Below, in pieces: positions 35,276 to 45,300 of a DNA stretch of 64,000 nucleotides; the first letter of the stretch is position 1, and each line of letters starts with the position of its first letter. Source of the stretch: Saprospiraceae bacterium (GTDB lineage: Bacteria > Bacteroidota > Bacteroidia > Chitinophagales > Saprospiraceae). Made by a program: the position numbers and the translations under genes. The stretch is from positions 124,001-188,000 of the forward strand of contig JAHDGU010000002.1 in the NCBI GenBank assembly GCA_020627535.1. Reading direction: 5' to 3'. Under the pieces are notes generated by a model. That model was given only the letters and a program-made list of their open reading frames with translations, was not told where the DNA came from and did not search any database.

Positions 35276-35313
35276 TTATGATATTAAAAACGCCTAGATA
35301 TGATTCTATCCTA

Positions 35314-38300
35314 TCAGTCGAGCACAGTCAGCACCCTTGTCTGAGCTCCAAAACTGGTCTCAAGACTGTAGTAGAGCAGTCCAGATGTCGGCAAATCACT
35401 GCGCTTGATCTGGATGAGATTCTCTCCTGCATTGGCCTGTAAGCTCTGTCTGTATACTTCTCTTCCCGTAGCATCTTTGAGGCTCAGTGATACCTTATCG
35501 GCTTCTGGAAGGGTAAATCTCACATTCGTAAAGTCTACAAATGGATTCGGTGTATTTTGATGCAATGTGAAGGACTTCTGTGATTTCTTCAATCCGATCT
35601 GAAGTGGGAAGACCTCATTGGAAGAAGTATAGGCTTCCGCCAAAAGGCTTTCTGACCCTAGTCTAAAGGCACCTACAGATGATCCATTTCTCTTTGCCTC
35701 AAATGTCACTGTGAAAATCGCATCTCCTTCGCGCAGAGATATAGGCTCATCACCTACCCACAATATTCTTACAGTACCATTGTCTACTTGAGTCAAGCCA
35801 AGATCACCTTCACCAAATCCAGTGAGCGCTTCGCTGCTAATTCCTTTGAACTCTAGGGCACCAGCATGGAAATTGAGCTCAAGCTGAAGTGCTTCAAGAT
35901 CGACAAAGTTCATCATCACAGGTACTTCTACTAGATCTCCCTGCTTCCATTCCATGGCTGGAATTTCGAGGTTGATTTCTCGAGTACTTGTTCTCCACTC
36001 ACTCTCATCGCTTTGCAGTCCAGGCTCATAGTTGACGTCTCCAATCTTGATGGACATAAAATCAGCTCCTTCAACATTCCAGAGGAACGGATCGAAGCTC
36101 ATCATCATCGGATAGTCTTCTGCAAGCGGATTTTCTGGATCGGCAAATTCATAGTTCATTGGTACAAACTTCCAAGAAGTATTGTTTCTGAATTCATTAC
36201 CGTATCCAAGCAGCAGTCTCTTGATTTCAACCAGGTCAGTGACACTCACTTGGCCATTATTGTTCACATCAGCTGCAATGTACTTGTATGGTGAGTCAAA
36301 TCTATCGATACCTTGAAGGTGTCTCATGATGGTGACAATATCAAGTGCGCTGACCTCTTCGAGATGGTTCTCATTGTTGAATGGGATCAACTCATAGTCA
36401 ACAAATCTCTCAAAGTCGTTAAACTCAAAGTACATGTCATCATCGATCTCGGTACTGTAGAGTTCTACATCACTTTGCCAGATCACTCCAGTCGACATCG
36501 GGATTGCATTCCCTTCATAGTAAGTACTACCACTGATCATGCTTGGCTGGTTGCCGTCGTTGCAGAGATCAGTAGGATCTTGTACTCTTGCTCCTGTATT
36601 ACAGATCGTAGTATCACCATCAGGAGAGAAAATATAAATATCAAACTGAGCACTCCATGCACCCATATTCAGGCTATCACATGTCACGATGATTGGATCA
36701 TTATCATCAAGATCAGGTGTAAAGCTGAATTCGTATCCGCTGGTATCTCCAGGATTACATCCTTCGAGATCGAAGAGGATAAAACCATCATCTGCGTTGA
36801 TCTCAACGACTCCATCATCCTCCATCTGGAATATGACTTTTCTACAAGTAATATCGAGATCAGAATTATCTACAATTTCTATGGTCGTAGAGCAAGTCGA
36901 TTGATTACCACAGGCATCGGTCGCGGTGAATGTCACGACATGAATACCTATTGGGTAAAACCCACTAGCATCTGCACCATTGTCATCAGCAAATTCACTG
37001 TCATTGGTGATCGTTGGAGCTCCATTGTTATCAGTGGCCGTGGCTGGCATCAGATCCAAGAAGTTGCTGTCACATCCGCCTTCAGAAGTTGAAAGCATGA
37101 CCGTATCTGCAGGACAGTTGATCACTGGAAGTTCATCATCCACACCGAAGAATGTCTGTACACAAGTGAAAGTACCTGTCGAGGCATCTTGGCACTCATC
37201 GATGATAGTAAATGTTCTCTCTACTCTGACCTCATCATTCTCGGTGATCATTTCATCCACAAATGTGATCGTGATATTGAAGCACTGAGCATCACCTGTC
37301 ACTTCCGGCACTCCACCTTCACTCGTATCAGGAATGACACAATCATCAAGAGTGATATCTGGTGGACAGGTAATATCTACTTCCATCAGTGGATCATCAT
37401 TTTCGAAAGTGATGACCTGCGTACACTGCGCCATATTTCCTGCTCCGTCAGTGGCGGTAAAAGTTCTGGTTATGGTCCCGATATTGCAGCTATTGAGATC
37501 TACATCAGCTGAACTCGTGATCGTTGCACCACAGTTATCTGTCGACGTAGCATCTCCGTAGTCATTTGGATCTGTAGAATCCTCGCAACTTACAGTCTGA
37601 TCCGCTGGACACATGATCACTGGATCTTCATTGTCTTCTACAGTGACTGTACCCTCGCAAGTATCTGAGTTACCAGCGTCGTCTGTCACTGTAAGAACTA
37701 CTGTATTTTCTCCTACATCGTCGCAGTCAAAACTGCTTGGATTGACAGAGAGTGCGAGATCATCATCACAGTTATCTGTACTTCCACCATCAACTTGTGC
37801 TCCTGTGATGGTCACATTGCCATCGGCATCAAGCTCTACTGTAATGTTCTGACAGACTGCTTCAGGATCAGTATCGTCTTCTACTGTCACTGTAGCCTCA
37901 CAAGTATCTGAGTTACCTGCGTCGTCCGTGACAGTGAGCACCACTGTATTGGCACCTACGTCATTACAGTCAAAGCTGCTTGGATTGACAGAGAGTGCGA
38001 GATCATCGTCGCAGTTATCTGTACTTCCACCATCAACCTGAGCTCCAGTGATAGAGACATTTCCATCAGCATCAAGTTGGACTGTGATATTCTGACAGAT
38101 TGCCTCCGGGTCTATATTATCCTCTACAGTAACCGTCGCCTCACAAGTAGCTTCATTGCCAGAGTCATCGGTGACTGTGAGTATCACAGTGTTTTCACCT
38201 ATATCATCACAGTCAAACGATGTCGGACTCACTTCGATCTCACTGACTGATCCACAAGCATCAAAGCTGCCATTATCAATCTGATCTGCTGTAATATCCA

Positions 38301-41300
38301 CATTGCCATCTGCATCTAGCTGCACTGTGATACTCTGACATTCTGCCACCGGCTCTCCTGTATCCGTCACGGTCACAGTTGCCGTGCATGTGGCTTCGTT
38401 TCCAGAATCATCTGTGACTGTTAGTGTCACGGTCACTGGTGTACCTACGTCATCACAATCAAACTGATTTGGCGATACGCTCAAGGCAAGGTCATCGTCA
38501 CAATTGTCTGTGCTGCCATCATTGACGTCTGCACCAGTGATACTTGCATTTCCATTTGCATCAAGCGTGACCGTAATATCACGACAGACGGCCACTGGAT
38601 TTACATTGTCTTCTACAGTGACGGTTGTCACACACTGATCTGTATTGCCAGACTGATCTGTCACGGTCATAGTCACACTGACATCTCCTAGATCATCGCA
38701 GTCAAAACTATTTGGATTCACTGTGATGGACTGAATAGTACAATTATCGGTACTGCCATTGTCAATGTCAGCACCAGTGATCGAGGCGTTACCATCTGCA
38801 TCTAGCTGCACAGTGATAGCCTGACAACTTGCCTGCGGATTGATAACATCCTCCACAGTGACTGTCGCATCGCAGGTCGCCATATTTGAATCTCGATCCG
38901 AGACAGTCAATACTACCGTGTTTTCACCTAAATCATCACAAGTAAAATCTTCTATATCAAGAGCCAATGCCATCGTCCCGCATGATACGGAACTACCATT
39001 GTTGATGTCTCCACCGACGATAGATACATCACCATTATTGTCAAGTTGCACAGTAATGTCTCTACAAATCGCTATCGGTGGATTATCGTTGACTACTGTT
39101 ACGATAGATGTACATCTATCCATATTTCCGACATTGTCCACAACTTGAACCTCAACCATATTTTCGCCAACATCATCACAGTCAAATGTAGTCGGGAATA
39201 TCGCAAAAGAGATATCTCCACAGGCATCCATAGAGCCCGATGCAACATCATCCTCATCAATCGTCACTGTTCCATTTGCTCCTAGGCTGACAGTAATATC
39301 ATTACAGATGGCCACCGGATCCGTGTCGTCATCAACGGTGACAGTCGCCGTACAAGTTGCAGAATTGCCTGAGTCGTCTGTGACAGTCATGACCACGGTA
39401 TTATCTCCTAGATCATCACAGGTAAATGTCCGTGGCGAAGTGATGAACGCCAAGTTATCGTCACAATTGTCTGTGCTACCATTGTCGACAGCGTCATTGG
39501 CGATAGTCACTGAACCCGTCGCATCAAGGCTCACAGTGATATTTGCACATTCAGGGGTCGGCGGTACATTGTCTTCTACTGTTACTTGTAGATTACATGT
39601 GGCTACATTTCCTGACAAGTCTGTCACTGTCAATGTTGCCATCAGAGTACCAATATCATCACAGTCAAACTCGGTAGGAGTGACAGAAAGAGTCACATCT
39701 TCACAGTTGTCAAAACTGTCTCCACCAGCTTGCTCAGCAGTGATGCTTCCTTCTCCATTATTATCTAGCTGTACAGTCAGATTTTCACATACAGGTGTAG
39801 GCGGCACTGTATCAAGTACCGTCACCGATACCGTGCAGTTGGCGCTGTTGCCATTTACGTCGGTAACAGTCATCGTCACACTCTGGGCTCCGAGATCATC
39901 ACAGTCAAATGCATTTGGCTCGACCACTCTAGTGGCTATGGCACAGTTATCTGTACTTCCAGCATCTACATCATCTGCAGTCACCGAGACGGTACCACCA
40001 TTGCCTACATATACCGTGACATTCTGACAAGAGACATCAGGTGCTATATTATCCTCGACAGTCACATCCGCTGTACATGTCGAGACATTTCCACTATTAT
40101 CAGTGATCTCCAGCACAACTTCATTGACACCTACATCAGTACAGTCAAATTCATTTGGCGTAACAATCATAGAAGTGATCTGACCACATCCATCATTGCT
40201 ACCATCGTCAACTTGGTTCGCTGTGATCTGGACTTCACCATCAGCATCTAGCTGCACAGTGATATCTCGAGTCATACACTCAGGCATGTCTTCATCCACG
40301 ACAGTGACCACTGCTGCACATGTAGCAGAGTTACCTCCTGGATCAGTGACTGTCAAGACAACATCATTCGTACCGATATCATTACAGTCAAATGTATCAT
40401 CATCGAGGGACAAGCTGAGATCCTCTCCGCAGTTATCTACACTGCCATTATCGATTTGTGCTGGATCTATGGTTACAGTTCCATTGGCTCCTATATTGAC
40501 TGTGATATCTCGGCAATTGGCAGTTGGCATGGCTTCATCCACCACAGTCACCTGTCCAGTACAAGAGCTCACATTGCCATTGACATCAGTGACGGTCATT
40601 GTCACTGACTGCGTCGTGCCTATATCATCACAGTCAAAATTGCTTCGATCCAAAACTCTACTAGCAATACCACAATTATCTGTGCTATTGTCATCAACAT
40701 CAGCAACATCAATCTGAGCATTTCCTGAAGCGTCCAGAGAGACCGTCAGGTCATTGCAAGCCACTACTGGGGCCAATAGATCAGTGATGGTCACTTGAAC
40801 CATACAGCTCAGCTGATTACCGTCTCCATCTGTAACTCTGACTTCCACCATATTCGCTTGGCTTACATCGTCACAACAGAAGGTCAGCATATTACCAAAT
40901 TCTGTATTGAAAGGCACACCACAGTTATCTTCTACGCGTCGGATATCAATATCGGCCGTTCCACAATTATCCGTGTAGAAGCTCGCAAAAGGCCCTACAC
41001 CCACATTGACAAGGCCATTGCTTCCAAGTGAAAAAGAAAGATTACTACACACCAGCGATGGCTCCTCATCATCTACTACCCTCAATATCGTCTCACAAGT
41101 ATCTGAATTATTGCACAGGTCTGAAGCAATGTACGAAACAACGAAAGTACCTGTGTCGAGATCTACCACATCCCCTGGCTCAAATGAGCCAAAGACACCA
41201 GAAATCTGTACCTGCAGCGATATTGACTCATCATCTGAGCACTCATCAGTCACATCGACATCCGGGATGGCAAATGACGCCTCACAAAGGCCTTCATCCG

Positions 41301-42276
41301 TTCCGATGGTTAAATTTTCTGGACAAGCAACCACTGGAGGAAGTGTATCAACGATGGAAATTTCTTGATCATAAATGACCATCCCATTTGTACACCAATT
41401 CATCACCATGAACCGCCGAATGATTTTCATATCATCTCCACAGAGTGGTGCTGTCTGATCGGTGATAAAAGTCACAAGGCCACAAAAGTGATCAAATGGT
41501 TCGCCCCATACCGTAGGCATACCAGTATTTTCTGGATCCGTATTGGCATCGGGACAAAAGACGGTGACATCAGCTGGAAAGACGATACTATCAAGCTGAG
41601 GCTTCTCGAAAAAAACCGTCTGCTCGCAGGCATTTGTATTACCCGCTTCGTCAGCTACGGTCCATGAGACAGTCATTTCTCCTGCGAAGACAGGATGACA
41701 GTTATACTCCTCGACGATGTATGTGTAGTTGATATCTAGATCTTCTACCGCGGTGCAGTTATCAAAGCTCCCGTCTAGCAATGACTCAAAGTCAAGGCTG
41801 TCTAGATCGACATTACATCTCAGTGTATCAATGTCGCACTCAAGAGATGGTGCCAACTTGTCTTCGATCAGGGCCCAGCTCCAACAGCTATTGTCAGTGA
41901 TCGTATCTGTCACCTTCACCATGAGAAACTCACCGACCTGCTCGCAAAACACCGTATCCTCAAGAGGTCCCACGATGTCCACCACGTAGCGCGTGATAGG
42001 TGACTCTGGTCCTAGGACGATCATCGATGGTGTGATGATGGACCATCCAAGTTCAGAGATTGAAATATTGGCTTGATGGACACAGGATAGTGTCATCAAT
42101 CCATTGTGTTGAGCTTCTACTGAGGAGATGTGGAGGCTTTCAAATTCAGCTTCCGTCATCTCTATCAGTTCGAGCTCATCGTCGCCAGGGAGCTTATCGC
42201 TCACCCCAGCAGAGACCTGGATACATGCAAAGAGTCCAAAGATCCCCAGTAAAACCTTGTAGCCGATAGATTTCAT
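35314..42276 (-). CDS. Giant T9SS protein B: 13 tandem HYR-like repeats plus dockerin/cohesin cassette
   Basis: About 2320-aa secreted protein. The start at 42276 gives a clean leader (MKSIGYKVLLGIFGLFACIQVSAG); the frame begins 12 codons earlier. About 500 residues of HYR-related domains are followed by thirteen 80-residue repeats (PxAxCxxITVQLDADGNVxITxxxVDxGSxDNC to VTMTVTDxSGNxxTCxxTVTVEDN). A different HYR block (PVIMCPADQTVSCED) comes next. It ends with the shared cassette: dockerin-like loops (SALDIVTIMRHLQG, AADVNNNGQVSVTDLVEIKRLLLG, IKIGDVN), a cohesin-like domain and a type A tail. The repeats are Asp-rich and probably calcium-stiffened, making a long stalk. It starts 53 bp after gene C, with no terminator between, so C-B form an operon. 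Confidence 0.88.
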   Translation of the reverse strand: MKSIGYKVLLGIFGLFACIQVSAGVSDKLPGDDELELIEMTEAEFESLHISSVEAQHNGLMTLSCVHQANISISELGWSIITPSMIVLGPESPITRYVVDIVGPLEDTVFCEQVGEFLMVKVTDTITDNSCWSWALIEDKLAPSLECDIDTLRCNVDLDSLDFESLLDGSFDNCTAVEDLDINYTYIVEEYNCHPVFAGEMTVSWTVADEAGNTNACEQTVFFEKPQLDSIVFPADVTVFCPDANTDPENTGMPTVWGEPFDHFCGLVTFITDQTAPLCGDDMKIIRRFMVMNWCTNGMVIYDQEISIVDTLPPVVACPENLTIGTDEGLCEASFAIPDVDVTDECSDDESISLQVQISGVFGSFEPGDVVDLDTGTFVVSYIASDLCNNSDTCETILRVVDDEEPSLVCSNLSFSLGSNGLVNVGVGPFASFYTDNCGTADIDIRRVEDNCGVPFNTEFGNMLTFCCDDVSQANMVEVRVTDGDGNQLSCMVQVTITDLLAPVVACNDLTVSLDASGNAQIDVADVDDNSTDNCGIASRVLDRSNFDCDDIGTTQSVTMTVTDVNGNVSSCTGQVTVVDEAMPTANCRDITVNIGANGTVTIDPAQIDNGSVDNCGEDLSLSLDDDTFDCNDIGTNDVVLTVTDPGGNSATCAAVVTVVDEDMPECMTRDITVQLDADGEVQITANQVDDGSNDGCGQITSMIVTPNEFDCTDVGVNEVVLEITDNSGNVSTCTADVTVEDNIAPDVSCQNVTVYVGNGGTVSVTADDVDAGSTDNCAIATRVVEPNAFDCDDLGAQSVTMTVTDVNGNSANCTVSVTVLDTVPPTPVCENLTVQLDNNGEGSITAEQAGGDSFDNCEDVTLSVTPTEFDCDDIGTLMATLTVTDLSGNVATCNLQVTVEDNVPPTPECANITVSLDATGSVTIANDAVDNGSTDNCDDNLAFITSPRTFTCDDLGDNTVVMTVTDDSGNSATCTATVTVDDDTDPVAICNDITVSLGANGTVTIDEDDVASGSMDACGDISFAIFPTTFDCDDVGENMVEVQVVDNVGNMDRCTSIVTVVNDNPPIAICRDITVQLDNNGDVSIVGGDINNGSSVSCGTMALALDIEDFTCDDLGENTVVLTVSDRDSNMATCDATVTVEDVINPQASCQAITVQLDADGNASITGADIDNGSTDNCTIQSITVNPNSFDCDDLGDVSVTMTVTDQSGNTDQCVTTVTVEDNVNPVAVCRDITVTLDANGNASITGADVNDGSTDNCDDDLALSVSPNQFDCDDVGTPVTVTLTVTDDSGNEATCTATVTVTDTGEPVAECQSITVQLDADGNVDITADQIDNGSFDACGSVSEIEVSPTSFDCDDIGENTVILTVTDDSGNEATCEATVTVEDNIDPEAICQNITVQLDADGNVSITGAQVDGGSTDNCDDDLALSVNPSSFDCNDVGANTVVLTVTDDAGNSDTCEATVTVEDDTDPEAVCQNITVELDADGNVTITGAQVDGGSTDNCDDDLALSVNPSSFDCDDVGENTVVLTVTDDAGNSDTCEGTVTVEDNEDPVIMCPADQTVSCEDSTDPNDYGDATSTDNCGATITSSADVDLNSCNIGTITRTFTATDGAGNMAQCTQVITFENDDPLMEVDITCPPDITLDDCVIPDTSEGGVPEVTGDAQCFNITITFVDEMITENDEVRVERTFTIIDECQDASTGTFTCVQTFFGVDDELPVINCPADTVMLSTSEGGCDSNFLDLMPATATDNNGAPTITNDSEFADDNGADASGFYPIGIHVVTFTATDACGNQSTCSTTIEIVDNSDLDITCRKVIFQMEDDGVVEINADDGFILFDLEGCNPGDTSGYEFSFTPDLDDNDPIIVTCDSLNMGAWSAQFDIYIFSPDGDTTICNTGARVQDPTDLCNDGNQPSMISGSTYYEGNAIPMSTGVIWQSDVELYSTEIDDDMYFEFNDFERFVDYELIPFNNENHLEEVSALDIVTIMRHLQGIDRFDSPYKYIAADVNNNGQVSVTDLVEIKRLLLGYGNEFRNNTSWKFVPMNYEFADPENPLAEDYPMMMSFDPFLWNVEGADFMSIKIGDVNYEPGLQSDESEWRTSTREINLEIPAMEWKQGDLVEVPVMMNFVDLEALQLELNFHAGALEFKGISSEALTGFGEGDLGLTQVDNGTVRILWVGDEPISLREGDAIFTVTFEAKRNGSSVGAFRLGSESLLAEAYTSSNEVFPLQIGLKKSQKSFTLHQNTPNPFVDFTNVRFTLPEADKVSLSLKDATGREVYRQSLQANAGENLIQIKRSDLPTSGLLYYSLETSFGAQTRVLTVLD
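35632..35641 (-). repeat. GGAA-loop variant of the mini-hairpin
   Basis: Minus strand reads TTTTGGCGGAAGCC, the same stem and T run as the other copies with a GGAA loop. It is in sense orientation within gene B. Confidence 0.45.
37620..40775 (-). repeat. Thirteen tandem 243-bp repeats in gene B
   Basis: In-frame direct repeats with a period of about 243 bp. The two copies nearest the 3' end (about 37620-38105) are almost identical, implying a very recent duplication, while the rest have diverged. Confidence 0.9.
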
Positions 42277-42329
42277 AATGGTATATGTATGTAATAGAAT
42301 AGTAGTTTTCATTTCTCGTTTGGATTGTC

Positions 42330-45300
42330 TTATTTCTTGACGTACATGAGTTTTGACGTCAATATTTCGTTTCGGGTACTGATCTTGCAGTGATATACAC
42401 CACTTGATGCAAAATAGTCCCCAGGTATGTTCAGTACATTGTTCCCAACCTGTCCTTCTATACGCTGCTGAAAGACGCGTTTCCCTCCTGCGGCGTAGAT
42501 TTCGACATTGACATTTAGCTTTTTATTAAGATAGAAGTTAAGGTCTGTGTCGTCACTGAATGGGTTTGGCACAAACTTAGAGCTTACCAAGCTACGCACG
42601 TCATCCTGTAAATACTTGATTTTCAGACCGTAAATAACATCTTTGTCGTCATATAGCTCCGCTTTGAGCACGTTTTGCTCGAGATCTAGGACCTCGGACA
42701 AGTCTACTGTTGATTTTGCCTTGAGCTTGAGGGTTAGCAATGCTTCCTGGGCATTCCACATTTGATCCTCATGACTCCAGCTGATGCGGATAAGGCCTTT
42801 CTCTGTATCAATACGGTAGTGACTGGCGTCAAATCTCTCATTCCCAGAACTCAAGCCTAGTACATCTATCGTAGTCGGATCATAACTCAAAGCAAGCTGA
42901 TATCCTTCCACATTGGGGCTTTCGCCCAAATAGAGCGGAACACTCGCGACAGCTCCCTTAACCAGTGTGACTGATCTTGTCTCAAGACTCAGAAGTTTAT
43001 CTGTACGATCCTCTGTAGACAATAATCCTGGCAGATCATGAGAATTATCTATGTCTCCAGCTTTTACGGCAAGAAAGTCCACACCGACCATATCAGTCAC
43101 GAATCGCGGGATATCATACTCTTGAGCAAAGCTGTAATCCAAGATATCTTCTGGCTGATCAAAAGCCTCATTGGCATCTAAGAAGGTCCATGACGATCCC
43201 TCAGAAAACTCATCGATGTCACCAAGCAATAGTCTACGAAGCTGGATGATATCAAGAGCTGTGATATCTCCGCTGCGGTTGACATCTGCTGCCAAATACT
43301 GCTGTGGATCAGAGAATCTCTCTGTCGCTAACAGATGCTTCTGAATCTTGACAATATCGAACGTAGAAACACCATTAGCTGCATCTCCCTCATAGTGAGG
43401 TTCCACAGTATAGCTTCCGCCAAACGGCATATCTGCGAAGACAAATGATCCCAAACTGTCAGTCCTTTTGGCCGAAAGGCCGCTTCCCATCAGGGAGATA
43501 TCTACCTTAGCAAAGTCGTTGCCAGCCGCATCTCTTACCCTACCTGAGACGATCCCCATCGGGTCATCGTCATCAGAGAGACCATCACAGTCAGGTATAT
43601 TCTGACTGTTCTGAATGGTCACTTGAGTGACACAAAAGTCCTGCTGACCGTTTTCATCCGTAATCCAAATGGTGATCTCCTGCGTACCTATGTCTGAACA
43701 GTCAAATTCTCTGACTGTATCGTGTACATCTGCAGAAAATGACGCCGTGACTTCGTAGCCACAAATATGATGGCTGCCATGGTCAAAATCGCTTGCCCAA
43801 AGACGAGCCATACCATTTTCAGGGTTCCCGTCATTATCCACATCTACAGGCATGAGCGTCGTCACCAGATCTGGTGTACAGTATGGCGTGGGTTTCTTGC
43901 AATTTATGATACTGAAATTCTGAGGCACTCGCACTTCGTTGCCGCAACCGTCCTCCACGATCCAAATGATCACGTGATCTCCGATGGGAAACATGCCTGA
44001 TGCATCGGCTCCTACTCCGCTATAATCGAAGAAATCATCTCCATCTAGATCCACCGTATATCTGATATCTAAATCTCTATCAGCCGTGCAGTCATCTGAT
44101 GCTGATATCACAAGATCCATGAATCCCGGACCACAAGCGTCATCAGTTGTACACATACTTCGCTCAGATATATCGGAGGTGATTCTTGGTGCTACATTAT
44201 TCGTTATGACAATCGTCTGTTGATACGTCCATGCTTCAAACTCGCTACCATCAAACTGACACCAATCCATGACTCTCCACGTACGGAGTATTTTGGCGCA
44301 AGCCTCACCATTGAGACTGACGTCAAAGACTTCATCACTATGATTGTAACCAAGCTGATCACAATCATCGTTCAAGAATACTGGGTAAGCTGAGCTATCC
44401 GGCAGTAACTCAGGAGCTACATCGTCCAGGTCACAAAGCTGATCAGTGAAATAATCTCGAGGCCAGATGACATCATCATCAGGATCTTCTGAGTCTCTAC
44501 TGTTGATGAAAAATGGATCAAAGTTTTGGATCTCAATCGTTTGTACACAAGAGCTGACATTCCCAACAGCATCTTCTGCAGTGAATGTACGCTCGATCGT
44601 CCCAGTCTGACACATACCGATATCTATGGACGAGCTCTCAGATACTGTCGCTCCACAATTATCCAGGATGGTGCCATCAATACCAAGACAAGACTGAATA
44701 GGATTGTCAGGGTCGTTGAGACATATGGAGTCACGATCAGCGGTCTCCTGTACCAAAGATCCAAAGATGCTCAATGACTGAGGATTGTAGTCAAATGTGC
44801 AACTCACGGTCAAATCACTCGGGCATACAATGCCAGGAGCTATCTTGTCTTGGACAAGGACATCAATCGTACAGTCCGAATATCTCCCTGCAAGTGCAGA
44901 TGGACTGATGAGTCCACGTCCTGGGTCTACATCATAGACTCTCAGAATCACGGTGATACTTTCTTCTGCCGCATCGTCACAGCAGAATGCAACCCTATCC
45001 GCAAACCTATTATCGGGATTGTCAACCTCACAGTCGGCATTAGGAGATGTCCTTCTTACCTTGAAGAATACATCATTACAATTATCAAAGCTTCCCGCGT
45101 CAAAGGCGTGTGCTGGCAACCAAGCTTTGCCATTGGACTGTAGAGGTACAATTGTCTCCGGGCTGCACGACGCTGTAGGTGCAGAATTGTCCTCGATGAT
45201 TAGCTTCAATGTGTCAAATACAGTATTGTTACATCCATCGGTTATGCGATAAACAACATCATACATTCCCGATTCAACCTCTCCAACAAAACCACCGTTG

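Noticed and set aside
36313-37092. Long plus-strand open frame (259 codons) antisense to gene B, and similar ones at 39308-40027 and 57897-58550
   Set aside because: They mirror repetitive coding sequence of the giant genes, have low-complexity Ser/Thr/Val-rich translations, no domain-like pattern and no promoter; they are frame shadows.
37620-40775. Regular 243-bp repeats that could be mistaken for a CRISPR-like or satellite array
   Set aside because: The repeats are long, in frame and encode a continuous HYR-like domain series with no unique spacers.
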